Assembly (NCBI GenBank): GCA_902729315.2
Contig: LR746270.1
Coordinates: 4,466,221-4,530,220 of the forward strand
Source: Spirodela intermedia
Lineage: Eukaryota > Streptophyta > Magnoliopsida > Alismatales > Araceae
Reading direction: 5' to 3'
Length of the DNA stretch: 64,000 nt
Below, piece after piece: positions 22,701 through 35,200 of the stretch; position 1 is the first letter of the stretch; every line of letters starts with the position of its first letter. A model generated the notes under the pieces. That model did no database searches and was not told where the DNA came from. It saw only the letters and a program-made list of their open reading frames with translations. Made by a program: the position numbers and the translations under genes.

Positions 22701-25700
22701 TGCAGACAGAACTGGTAATTGAGCCTCGATATCCGATGTTCGGCGGGTGGAAAACATCTTTTACTATTGGATATGGCTTACCCTTGAAAGACTTCTTGTT
22801 TCAATCCGAAGGAAGGCGCCTACTCAATATTTCGTTTGGGTGCCCCATAGAAGATGTTGTTGTAGATGATCTCATTGTGAAGGCAAGTGAGAACTTTTGG
22901 ATCATGACGAATTTCAGGCATTCCACTTGCATGTATTATTGTTTTCTTCGTAAAAACTTCTCTGTCAAATTATTTTTTATTGTTTGGAGATTATATAGTT
23001 CAGTCATATGCTATATTTCCCGTAAGATATCCATTTCAGGGCATACAATCTTTGTTTGTATTTTGATTCAGAATGTTTTCCTGAGAAATATTCTGAAAGT
23101 TCTTCATTATACATCATGAAAGTTGTGTACAGATCCATTGTCCACCTTGCCATAAACAGTTTGCTGTAACAAGATTATTTAACTTTGATTTTTTCACTTA
23201 TCTTTTTTCAGCTGCTTTCATTTCACGCCTTATTTTTATATATGATCAAGGTTGGGTGTAAGAGTATGGATACCATATAGATACCTTGAAAACTGATGCT
23301 GATCAGCTAATACTGGACTGTACTAGTCTCATGAATCACAGTGATGCGCATCTGAAAATCATTGTTTTAAAACAGAGTCAGGATTTTTATTATTTTATTG
23401 AAAATGTATCGTTTTCATGCTTTTTGATCAATTTTAAAACAGCAGACTGTAAAGAAGATGCAATTCAATGAAGAGATTAGTGTAAACTAAAATCATAATT
23501 AGCTAAATTAATAATTTGCATTGAGGTGCAGTGCATAGCGTTGAACTTAGTTAATATTTCTGCTTCAATGACTTCGTGGGTCATTGTTACCATATAGAAA
23601 GATCAAATTCCCTTCAACATCATCTAGAATTTTCATAATGTTGGTGAATGTTGGAGGGCTTCTTGAGCTTAAGGTATCCAACTGAACAAGCAATCTTCCT
23701 GCCAACTAGTCTGCTGAAACATTTGTCTGGCCTTCTCTTTTCCAAAGCTACAATCTCTGGGTATTCAGCACCACCTTGGAAATTGGTATTTCCAGTCACA
23801 ACAACTGATCTGAAAACACTCCAGAGCTATGGATTCTTTATTTGACATGGAATCGAGTCCTTAATGATGCCTAAAAGCTTATAATATCGAGAATTTTTAC
23901 CATAATATTTCTTAACTCTACTGTTTTATTCTACAGGTCGTTTTGCCTGAAGGTTCTAAAGACTTCTACTCATCTGTTCCATTCTCTACAAAACAATGGG
24001 AAGAGGTTAGATATCATAGATTCTTTGAGGAAAAAATCCTTTTGGACTGGAAGCTAATTTTGATGATTTTTCTACTCTTCTGTTCTGATTTTGTTTTGGA
24101 TTCTTCACAGATAAAATACTCCCACCTGGATATTGCTGGGCGACCGGTCCTTGTGCTGAAAAAGACTAACGTGGTGCCAGAGCATAATGAACCTTTCCTG
24201 GTTCGTATTTTTTAATATTCTCAAATGGTTTTATCAAGCCCAAAAAAAAAAATTAAATCTTTGATTGTACTGTTATTTATTGAACAGCTGGTGTGATGGA
24301 TGTAGAAATGAACTAGGCCTGCTTACAGCCAAAAACACCAAGATTCCATAAACGGAACCTGAATTGATGTCACAAAAGTTTCTGAATCCCAACTGGGATG
24401 CCACGTTCGAAGTCGACTGTTATATACTCCACTCTATAGTGAATTCTCCCAGGGCTATCTAAAAAATCCTTTTGTTGGGTGTGCAAAGTTGACTCGTCTG
24501 TGAAATTAACAGACCGGCATCCGATGCCCTCATTCACCAGACTCCTTTACCTAGTATCCGTCATTCACCCTCTCTCGTTCATCCCAGAAAGACAGAGCAA
24601 CAATCCCGTTCAACTTGGGCCCTTACGTCCCTTTCTCATTTGGACTGCTGTGGAATCTGGAGCCGCATCTACTAGTCTCTGGTGGTGCTGGCCTGTGGGC
24701 TTCTGAAGCCTCGAACCCACTTTAGGGTGAGACCAATTATTCCTCAATATGTAGCTTTTCACTCCAAAAGTGAGGCAATAATGGAATGGTTCACTTATGA
24801 TTGCGGAGCAGCAACCATTTCCAAACTTATTTACTATCTAGTTATGGTCAAGACCCATTCGCATCCATATAGCACTCTTCAATTCCTCAATTCTCTCCAA
24901 ACTTCTGGAATCACTGCTTGGAAATTGTGTTAATTAAACCGTTTCACGTTAGTAGATAGATATGTGCCACCATAACTATACCCTATGATATATCGTATTT
25001 TTCAAATACTTTTCTGTTATGTTAATTTACGGGTTACATCGTCAATAACAATATTTTTCCATGTATCCAGGTATATTACAGGTTCAACAATCTTTCACTG
25101 CTGAGGGAGCCTCTGATGCTAGTTTCTGGATTTTTTCTCCTCTTTGTTGCGTATATTGTATTCATGCATGTTGATATGTCAATTTCCAAGTCCTCTGCTT
25201 CATATATTTCAAAGCTTCAGTGGGACGAGGTATGCGAGTTACACGGCAATACTAGTACTATCTAAATCGCTCGTTACTTAAAATGGTTTACTATCTTCTG
25301 TCTGTTCCTTGAATACCCTTCTTTTTTTCTTCCCGCCATGGCGTCTGCATTATTATTTTTCCTGCACGATAGTGATTGACAGTATCTCATGCCATCTATT
25401 TTTCGGTGAACTGCTGGTTAACCAGTATTGGAAACTCTTTCTGTAAATGGGTGGAATATGTTGATTTATACCATCTACCCTTGATTGGTTGAAGGTGCAA
25501 ACATCGCTTCAGCATGTCCTGAGTGTTATAAACCGATGTCTAGCGGTCCATGGTAAGCTGGAAGCCTCATTAAGAGATCTTTCCAGGACAGGAGATGTCC
25601 GATCTTGTAAAGCGGCTCGTAAGGCAGCTGACAGTGTCTTCAAAGAATTGTTAAAAGAGCTGAACCTGGCGTTGGGATCCCTACAATCTTCTCCACAAGC

Positions 25701-26350
25701 TGCCCAGATATGGCCGAAGGTGTGTATATTTACTGTGTTTACACAAGTCAACTATCTGGTTCTCACCATTCAGAAGATGGCCATAGCTTCCACCATTCAT
25801 CGATCCTGATTTTAACAGCAGTCCCTTCCTACCCACCAAAAAAATGAAATGAATAGATAAATAACTTAGAAGATAAGATCATTTTTGCTGATGACTATAT
25901 TACTGAGAGTAGAACAGACTTAAATTATGTGGTTACTCTTAAATCATCATGGTACGGATGTTGACCAATCCAGATAGTGATCGCCCTTGGGTTATCCAAT
26001 TCATTTTTATAGTTTGACCGACGATTGCTATTTATGAGACAATTACAGAACCCATTTCTATATGCAATTGCAGAAATATATTTGTTGTCAACTCCAGTAA
26101 TGGCTATGATGTGAAGTCAACACCTCTGTTGTCGTTTTATCTCGTCATGCTGCAGGTAGAGGAGCTGGTTGCCAAGGAAAGAGAGCTGCAGGAGAGGCTG
26201 ATACTGAAACACTCCTCTGTGGTCGATTCCTACGAGAAGAAGCACAGCGGGCGGGAAATAGAGAACCGTATCGCTGCGCATGAGCAGAAGCTCGTAGCAT
26301 TAAGGCATGAGGTGGATGACCTTATCGAGATTCTCGATGAGCTCTGCTAG
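18085..26350 (+). CDS. OST1: Oligosaccharyltransferase subunit ribophorin I (OST1)
   Basis: Ten exons: 18085-18183, 19590-19634, 21716-22344, 22446-22593, 22706-22882, 23937-24005, 24111-24200, 25071-25229, 25495-25719 and 26156-26350. The phases join exactly, giving 611 residues, close to other plant ribophorin I proteins. Ribophorin I is a subunit of the ER oligosaccharyltransferase that N-glycosylates nascent chains, helping present substrates. The protein starts with a signal peptide ([18 protein letters not shown], cleavage near ARS|D). It continues with the lumenal ribophorin domain ([56 protein letters not shown]), then one membrane helix at about 436-452 ([16 protein letters not shown]) and a cytosolic coiled-coil tail. 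Intron 5 begins with GC rather than GT. Arabidopsis has two copies, OST1A and OST1B; which one this matches is not resolved. The symbol here is unrelated to the OPEN STOMATA 1 kinase. Confidence 0.94.
18773..18794. repeat. (TA)n microsatellite in OST1 intron 1
   Basis: An uninterrupted TA run of about eleven units inside the first intron of OST1. Confidence 0.85.
19649..19725. repeat. Compound (CT)n-(CA)n microsatellite in OST1 intron 2
   Basis: A CT run (about 19649-19672) is followed after a few bases by a CA run (about 19683-19725). It starts about 15 bp inside intron 2, just after the tiny 45-bp exon 2, and is a likely length polymorphism. Confidence 0.85.
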
Positions 26351-27243
26351 GTAACCCTACGAGATGATCCTCCCCTTCTAACTAGGTTTGGACTATGGAG
26401 AAAGTTCTTTAGTCAACTTCTTTGCTGTGGATTAGTCACATGTGGTCAAACCTTTGACCTCTAGTCTCCTTAAGAGGGATCAGATCATAAAATTACACTT
26501 CTTTCCGTGTTCCATCAGAACATGTTTGATCAGAAATAGCATAAAGCCTTTGGATTGGGTCCGGATCAGATCATGATGGTTGTGAGCTCTGAGGGAAGAG
26601 ATGCAGGGTTGACTCCGATCAATTATCTGCAGCCATTCAGGCTGGGCCAATTCGAGCTAGATCTTCCGATTTTGAAATGATCTAAGAAGATATCGTCTTC
26701 AGTTGGGCAAGTTTAGGCTAATTTTAGCACATAATTGGCTGATTTTGGCACAAAATTGATTGATCCCAGGCTATTTATGGTATTTTATGGTGTATTTGTA
26801 GTAGTTTGGGATGCTTGAACTCTCTTCCAAAGTCATGCAGTCATTCAAGCAGCGTAGGGTCAATTCGATCCAAGAAGATATCGTCTTCGGTTGGGTAGGT
26901 TTAGGCTAATTTTAGCACATAATCGTTTGAGCCCTAGCTTCTTTTGGTATGTGTAATCAGATCGTAGAAATCTTTCTGTTTTAGGAGGATTTACCCCCGT
27001 TGACTCTCCAAGCCCATTACAGCCCCACAGATAAGATCGGTAAGCTACATAATATACTGTAATATATTACATAATGCACACGTAAATAGATGAAAATAAA
27101 CAAATCAGGAGAAGCCCCTGTCTTGACATCAAGGGAAGATGAGGAGTTGACCACATTTGACCCCACTGAACAACACAACTTCCCAGCTGGGTCTGCCGAG
27201 AAGCACAGATTCTAATTACCTGTGAGCATGTTCGGCGGCGCCG
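26351..27243. other. Intergenic region between convergent OST1 and MLO genes
   Basis: This holds the 3' UTRs of OST1 (+) and MLO (-). The only internal structure seen is a dispersed duplicate of about 60 bp (26679-26741 and 26867-26926). No coding sequence is evident. Confidence 0.5.
26679..26926. repeat. Two direct copies of a ~60-bp segment
   Basis: Copy 1 at about 26679-26741 and copy 2 at about 26867-26926 share AAGAAGATATCGTCTTC, then GTTGGG, then TTTAGGCTAATTTTAGCACA, with a few substitutions. The AAGATATCGTCTT core is itself nearly palindromic. No known element was recognised. Confidence 0.7.
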
Positions 27244-30200
27244 TCAGATTAGATCCGGCCCTGATTTTGTCGAGGGCTTAGCAGATGAGGAGTCCTCCTT
27301 GGGGCTGCTGGGCTCCACTGGAGGAGATCTGTCGGCCTCAGTGTCGGAGAGGGAACAGCCCGATTGGTGTTGCCACCTCGAAGAGGCGGCGCCGCCGTCA
27401 GTCGCGTGCCCGGTGGTCTTCAACCGGCGGAGCTGGCGTGCTGGGGAGGCCTCCGGGTTCGGCGGGGGGTTCGTGCCGGAGCTGACCAACGAGCTGTTGT
27501 GCCTCTTCTTCGCGCTCTGCTGCCATTTCTTCAGGGCCTTGGCTGTGTACTCGTCAAAGATTGACCTCTTCATGTGAGATCCCATCTGAGGTTGAAAAAA
27601 AAATCCCCAATTAATAATTCCTGCACAGGATTGCTGCTACCGAGAAATCAGGAGGATGATATCATCTGATGTAGCATGATGGACAAACCCATCGGATTCT
27701 TCAATTTCGTGATGATGTTAGTGTTCTTAGTTAGTTTCAGCTCAATTTTACAAGTCCCAAGTCTGAAGGAGAGCTCAGTGGGGAAGAATACCTGGGATAC
27801 GAGGGCGTAGAGAGGGAGTGTGACATAACTACACAGGAATTGGACTCCCACCCTGGAGAAGATCATGGACGAATGAAGTCAACGGGGTCGGTGCCGAATT
27901 CAAACCACCCAAATTTAAAATAAAAATGGTTCTTTATGCTCTGAGCTGCCGTCAGAAAATGCCCATCTAGAAATGAGCCTCACCCAAGACATAATCTCGC
28001 GATGATGAGCCTCAGATTGTCGTTGAAGCAAGATTTCAGACCGAACTCGTACTGCAAGATGGGAAATGCTCAGGCAAGATCAAATCCGAGCGGAGAACAA
28101 GAAAAACCCATCTCCTTGGATCAGGGTTAAGAAAAAAAAAAAAAAAAAAAACCCTGAATGAGCGCAGCGCCTCTCACCCATATCCATACGAAGTACGTTA
28201 TCTGGAACGCATTCTGCACAAAAATTCCATCAATATTCCAATATTCGAGCATTTCAAGCATTATCATGGTTGGTCATTTTTATTTTTATTTTTTGCACCT
28301 CTGCCTGGAAATAAAAAAAGCCCCAATCCGGCCCAACCCAGTTTTTATCTGGGCATGGTCTTGGAGTAGGTGCAGCCTGCCATGTGGCAAAGCCTGGGAG
28401 ATACCTGGAACAGAGTGAAGTGGATGAAGGTCAAGAGTAAGCCAGGCCGCCCAAACCAGAAGTGGTGGTCAGTGAGCTGCACAAGAGGGATCCCTTGGAT
28501 GATTAAATGTCTTTCCTGTATCTCAAGAGCCATCTGGGTGATGATAGCCTGCAGCTTTGTCCCCACTGCCAAGATCAACTGCTCTATTTGGTGTTATACA
28601 TCAGATGAAGCTGCTCACGGGCCATCACCATCAGGTGAAATAAACCAGAAAAAAGCAATTCTTTAGGGTTCTTACGATAAGGGGAGCTATGGAGACCCAG
28701 AAGAGCGTCTGCCACCCTGAAAGGAGGAACAGGAGGAGTGTCTGAGAGGCCAGCTCCAATGGATCTACCGGGTTTGATGAGTTAAAAATTCCATGATTCT
28801 CTCACTCATGTGCTCATTTCTCACCGCTGACATTTAGAAGCAAGAACACCACCGCAGAAGCCCACAGGATTGGACTGGCCAGGCATGTAAAGAAAAGGGG
28901 ATTAGATTGAGATCGATGGAGGCTGATATTCTTTTAAATATAGGAGCTGAAGATACATGTTAAAAATAAAATACCAGCATACATGCGGCTACTTATAGAA
29001 ATGAAGGAATCAGGCTATCATTTGTACGAGAGATCTAAAATCCATGACCATATGAGGAAGATTACCTTAAATGGCAAAAACATGGCTAATGAAAAATAAT
29101 TTTGGTTCTGAAAACTGATAAAAAGAAGAAGAAGAAGAAGAAGAAGAAGAAATTCTTAGATATCCCGAAGAAACCAGAACGGTCGTAGAATGACGGCAGT
29201 AAATTGGAAAAATGAGGCCATTTGGGTACCTGATTCCCACGACGACTGCAAAATCATCCTCCAGGGATCGTTTGATGTATTTCTGGAAGTCAAACCTACT
29301 GGTTGGAGCTAAATGGGTCTGCAAGGGCAGAGGAGTAGACGAGGATGAAGAATAATGGGCGAGATGGCATCATGCATCCTGCTGGTTGAGGACTCACAGA
29401 AATGAAGCCATGGCGCATGGCCAGGTAATCTGCCTTGCGAACTGACCTAGAAAACTGGCGGAAGAAGCTAACCTGCAAAAGTGTGAACCAGATAACACCC
29501 TATTTAAAGTAAATAAATAAAATAAAATAAAATAAACAACAGTAGGAACGTTTCATTCAGATGCCAAAGGAGTGATGCTGTTACTGCCCATGAACAAAAC
29601 GATGTAATAAAACACTGAAAAAGATCCTTTTTTTTTTTTTTTCCTGTTTCGAAGAGATGAAGATTCTTACAATATAAAGCAAGAACGGAATCCTATTCCA
29701 CTGACTTAAATACTGTCTCACAAAGGATGTCTGGTGGACGAATCTGAATCTTGTTGGATCTGCAAGGCTTCCGCACATCAATCTAAAGGATTATAAAACA
29801 CGGGCCATGAACTGTCTCTCTGTGGTTCTTCAACGTACCATTTGAAAACCCATAGTCAACTGATGAGGTCTCCCTCTCCCACTCTTTCCAGCCACGAATC
29901 TGCATTGAAGTAGTGCAGACCCGGTATTCAGAGTATATTTTCATAAAGGAATGAGAATTTGGATATCGGAGGGCAATCATGGTGAGGCACTCACCTTCGC
30001 CCTACCAAGCGCCATGGTCATTGCACTGAATATGACATGATAGACCGCCAAGAAGAACACAAAGATGTGCAATTGATGGATCCCACGGACTGATACAAGA
30101 GAAACCTTACCCTGCTGATACAAATTTAAGCTGATTCTGATTAAAAATATGCAGAGAGAATTAGACAATCCGCAAGACTTCTATCAGTTTGCACCCACTT

Positions 30201-30948
30201 TCGGACAAGATGAGCCACTGCTGGGTCCAGTTAAAATTCTGCGGCTCGACTGAACAAAATCAAACAAGACCCTTCGGTGTTCTCTGCTCTTCTCGGTCTC
30301 GTCGGCATCCTTGTGGCGACAGGGTAGCATCGTGTCTGCAACCTTCTCTGGTATGCAGATTTTGGCGATGTAACTCTGCCCAAATGTCAGCAACAAGGAA
30401 ATGAAGCCAAGGATCATCAGCTCTGCAAGAGAAGGCAAAGCATATCATTTCCTCTCCAGGCTTTCGCAAGAGCTAATTGGAAAGAACAAAACTGGAACGA
30501 GGCTGCTCCTGTTGAAGATCTAAGCTGACCCACTTGATCGGCTAAGAAAATGGTCAAACAGGGACTTCAACCGAATAGCAGCGATGTGGGTAGGACGAGA
30601 AGAGTTCGTACCAGCTTTGACCTTCTCGAGAGCTTTGAACAGCGACTTCTTGCGCCTCTCTGTGAACCACTGAAATCAACAGCCGAGAATCACGTGTCCG
30701 AGTGAAGAAAGTTATCACTACTTTTTCGAGGAGGTCTGGAGAGCCCTCGATACCAAGAATTGAGTCATAATAATAGCAAACAGCTCAACAGACTCGACCC
30801 CCTCTCTCCTCACTCTTACCTTTCCAATGTGGTGCAGAAGCTTCTCCAGGGTTATGGAGATTAGGACGATCACGGTGCAGACGGAGGCGACTGCCCAGGT
30901 GGGTGTCTCGTCCAGCTCCCTCGAGTCGGTTGGGTCCCCACCCGCCAT
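27244..30948 (-). CDS. MLO-family seven-transmembrane protein (clade III-like)
   Basis: Fifteen minus-strand exons: 30820-30948, 30612-30669, 30199-30422, 29995-30111, 29839-29899, 29671-29759, 29398-29472, 29230-29318, 28825-28874, 28676-28716, 28405-28578, 28178-28213, 27984-28051, 27792-27852 and 27244-27585. Every junction keeps phase, giving 537 residues, typical of MLO. MLO proteins are plasma-membrane, calmodulin-binding calcium-channel-like proteins used in powdery-mildew susceptibility, pollen-tube and root responses. Landmarks are TPTWAVASVCTVIVLIS (TM1), GIHQLHIFVFFLAVYHVIFS, RFDFQKYIKRSLEDDFAVVV, ILAVGTKLQAIITQMALEI, FGLKSCFNDNLRLIIARLCL and the calmodulin-binding start AKALKKWQQSAKKR. 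IRGWKEWERETSS and GSHMKRSIFDE resemble clade III (Arabidopsis MLO5/7/8/9/10 group, from memory). The C-terminal tail is Ser/Pro-rich. Nothing suggests inactivation. Confidence 0.93.
29121..29151. repeat. (GAA)n microsatellite in MLO intron 8
   Basis: About ten GAA units lie within the intron between MLO exons 8 and 9. Confidence 0.85.
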
Positions 30949-32247
30949 TCTCCCTCAACCTCGCCGCAGAGCAGCAGGAAGATATGGCGGCCTCCTTTCC
31001 AGAATCAATGAGGCAGAGAAAACCAGTCCAGCCAGCGGCGCCGTCCCTCTGGGTTTCTGGTTCTAGGTCGGTTTGGAGGCGATAGCCTACGTCTTCCTCC
31101 TCCCAATTACCTCCCAGGTAACTCTTCTCTTTTAGCGGCGCCATCTCAGAATCAATACCCTGCAAGTCGGTTAGATCTCGCTCTAACTTCATAAACCTGG
31201 GCCATTAAGACTGCAAAACTCTCAGGACCGAGCTTTTATTAGAGCTTAAGTAGAATCGTAATCTCTAGAGAAGAAGAAACAAAAGCAGGAGCTTCACCCT
31301 TCACCGGGACGACGCTCTGCGACAGACGACATCCGAGCGAGAGCTCACCCACCCACCCTCCAACACATGCCGCCGGCACCGACAGTCGTGTCAACGACAT
31401 CTCACGCTGTCCCCACATCGACATTCCCCCACTGTCTCCTCCTTTGCTCCTCTCTCTCTCTCTCTCTCTCTCCCACCTCCTGCGGGGGGGGAGGCTCGAA
31501 AGATCACCCAAGGATGAGTGGCGAACAGAGAGGCACAATTCCTCGAAGTGGCCGACTGCCGCTGGGGGGGAGGATGACCCGGAAAGCAGCTCGTCAGAAC
31601 GGCCAGATGTTGATAGTCGGCCTCAATGGAGGAGACTGGCTGTTGACTTGTCTCAGATAGAACTTTTGACTATTTATGGATAATTAAATATTAAGCTATT
31701 GACTGATATGCCCCCTGGGAACTGCTGATAGTGGGCCGGGCCCAGTTTGTAAAGCCCAATCGGAGTTCCTACAAAGTTGGGGCTAATTATCATTCTGGGA
31801 TCTATTTGCAGCCCAAATTCGAATAAAATGGGCGAAAATCATTCACACGGCCCATTAATATCTTCGTACCCACTGAAACTGATAATTACTTGCGCTTATC
31901 TGGGAAAAGGCGTGGAATTCTATTTTCTATTTTCCGTCATAATTAAAAAATAAGATGAAAACGAAAGAATGAAGGGTAAGGTCTGATCTGCTCTGATTTT
32001 GCATTAATTTCCATATATAGGAAATATATATGTATATATATTTTGGGTTTTCAAAAAGGGATCGCTTTCAAGGACGCCGGGCATTGGTATCATCGATCCG
32101 GAGAGGAGTGGGAGCGGCAATTCCCTGCCACCGCCGATCCAGTCTGTCATTTATCGCCATTGATTTGCTCTCTCTCGATAGTTGATCTAGAGAAAGGAGA
32201 GCAACAGAGAGGAAGAGACGAGAAAAGGATCAGTAGATTGAACTGAC
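30949..32247. promoter_or_regulatory. Divergent upstream region between MLO and chloroplast envelope gene
   Basis: About 1.3 kb between two divergently oriented start codons. The MLO-proximal half is GC-rich, with a (CT)n run at about 31449-31470 and a G-run near 31484, probably 5' UTR. The right half is AT-rich, and a TATATATGTATATATAT tract at about 32024-32041 lies some 200 bp upstream of the envelope-protein ATG, a plausible TATA region. No extra gene is seen. Confidence 0.45.
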
Positions 32248-35200
32248 ATGGCCGCTGCTCTGGCTAGTTCCTTCGTCTCCGCTGGAGATCTGCGTCTTCC
32301 CTCGTTGCGCGGTAAGTTCTGTCTCTCTTTCTCGATTTCTTCTGGTCAGTTTCCTGTGAAACAAGCTCCACGAGCCCGGTTCACGATTTCACCTAGGTTT
32401 TTTTCCTCGTAGTGTTTGTACTGATGGCGTTTTGCGAGTTTAATTTTTCTCTTATCTTGGATTTCCTTGATTCGGTGTGCATCTAGTCCTCGTCTGACAA
32501 CTTATTTGCTCGTTCGATGTGATATGGCATGAGCATATTCGTTATTACTTTCGGGTGGATGATTCTCCATTTATTTTGTCCGCATTGTAGATGTAATATC
32601 CCTATCATTTTCGTATGCGAAAAAAATCGATGATTTATTGAAATGATGGCTAACTTGCCTAAATTACGGTTGTGTATATTATTTCTCACAACCTCGTGAT
32701 CTTGTATTCTTGTTCGCTTGAGTACTGCCATATATGTGCCACTTGACCCACAGATCACTATGCCGGATGCCAAAGGAAAAGATTGTTCATGAACATGTCG
32801 CAATATCTCCAAAATATAATTGACTATGTTTGAATCATTCAGCTTGTCTGTGTTCCATGTCGAGGCACATAACAAGGACTGATGGAAATGATTATTTTTC
32901 CCATGTGTTTTCGAGGCAGGCTCTCTTGAATTAACTCAGGTTCATAATTTTAGATAGCCAAATAGTGTCCCAAAAGATGTGACTACAAATAGCGTCAGAA
33001 AATACGTACATATTATCTTATTACGTATTGGGGGTAAATGTGAGTGATGAAATAGCGAAATACGTCACCCATTACGTCCTTCATAACAAGTTTCTCTCGA
33101 ATTATTTGCCAATGGGCGAACTTGGTTGGTAATGATTTATCTTTCATTGTCAGGCCAAATATTTCCTCATTTCTCTTCCTGTAGCCTCCATCCTATTCTG
33201 GCAGGGGATCACCTTTTGTTGCCTTCTTTCCAGAAGGAGCATCAGATATCTTTATCTTTATATACATCGTGTGAATGAAAGATGATAAACTGCCAGTTTG
33301 AACGAAAATAACTTTTTTCCAGAGGGTATCAGTTTTGAGATGGAGGTTTGTGTGGAATTTACTGTGTTCTTTCTGCTGGAAGTCCTCCGACTGGAGAATC
33401 AGTCGTTTGGTTATGAGCACTCCCTGATAATTGAGGTCCTCTTTCCAAGTCTATTTTGAGTGTGTTGGACCAACGATTCTGAATTTCCTTTTTCGGAGGA
33501 AAAATGTTTTAGTGTCAGATATTGGTCCACAACTATTTGAATGGAACATAAGGTAAATTATAACAAGGTAAGGCATAACTTGTGTGTGAGTCAAATGTCT
33601 ACTGCCTTGAGTTTGTTTTCAAAGAAACGTATGACGTATCCAGCAACTGATATCGTGAATTTTCTAAAACACAGATTGAGAATTGTCGGTTTACCCTAAC
33701 GTTCTAGTTCTATCTCTTGGAACATGAAAGTAATTTCCTGAGAGGGTTTAGTTTGCTTCTTTCGAAAAATAACTAAATGACACTCTTATTTTCATAGATG
33801 AGATATGATGTTTTCTTTCACTATCGATTAGCATTGGGTGAATCAACACACCACCTCTATCATACATATGACATTACACAACGCAAGAGTGCATGGTCAA
33901 CAAACAAACACCTACAGCGCCTACGTTCTGCTTGCAGCCAATACGACCACAGCCTAACTTGCACGATATTCATTTTTTTCTTGTTTTGAATTGACGAAAA
34001 TTTGTGATCTGCATTCCATTTCCGTTCCCCTGCATTACCTATGACCCATAATTCAACGTTTTGCCTGTACTTTAAGGAAGTTTAGTTGTGTGAATCACTT
34101 AAGCTTTCAGTCGATTGTTTTAAACGCATTTCTTCAATTCCTTGGACCAGAATTGTATTAAATAATTTTTCTCTAAAGGTACATGGTATCATTTCAATCT
34201 CTAATAAATACGCATGTCCTTTCTGGATAAAATATAGAATTTATTATTTTATGATTGTCTAAAGTGTTTCGATCTTTCAAATTTAGGTTATTCCACAAAG
34301 CAATCAGAGCAGTGTCTGGTGCTTCTCAGTAATGGAAAATTATCACTCAAGTCAGTGCCCCAGAGGAAAGTGAAATTCACAGCCCGCAGGAACACTACTA
34401 CAATAGTTCAAGCTGGCTACAGGTACACTATAGAAGCTGAACACTCACAACCTCACCCAGAAGGGTGGGGGAATCAGATTTGATGAACCTATTTTTAATA
34501 AAGAGGCATCATCATCATCATCATCATCATCATTTCTAAAACTCATTCTGTGATCACTTAGTCCAAAGTATCTGGGTATTAAAATGTGTAACTGAGTTTA
34601 ACGAGTCATGTATGCGCTGGCTCTCAGATCAAATCCCATACTTTGCATCTTTTATTGTTGATATCAGTTTACATCCATGGGATTGGGAGAACGCACCTTT
34701 GAAGGCCTGTGGTCTCTCCTTGTGATTATTTAGTTGGTGGTAAGATCTACTGAGGTATGCACCTCTTATACGAGTGCATCTAGGGGCCATTACCATCACT
34801 GGTAAACCTTAGTGTGATTCTTCCAAGGCCTAATGAAAGGAGCCTCTGTATTCAATACGATGTAATCTGATCTTTTCTTTTAATCAAAAGCATCATGAAG
34901 ACAACAACAGCCAATCTTGTACAGGACACAATCCCAAACTGGTGCCCAGGCTTTTAGTGTGGAACGTCGCCTCTATATTTCTTACCTAATTGTTCGTGTG
35001 CCGTTGACTTATCAAGTGTTTTCTTATACCCGTCTGCTGCTTTTGTTTCTTGAATTTTTTATGCATCTCGAACATCTTTTTTCTTCCTTAGTTTAGGAGA
35101 CATAACAGTTTGTTTGTGTAGTGAGTCCTGGCTTGAATATCAGGTGTATGCGCTGACTTCCTATCAAGTATTGCATCACTATGTAGGATTGGTCCTCATT

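Noticed and set aside
24479..24933. Open frames inside OST1 intron 7
   Set aside because: Flanking exons splice cleanly around them and the translations match no family I know. They may be transposon scraps, but I could not show it.
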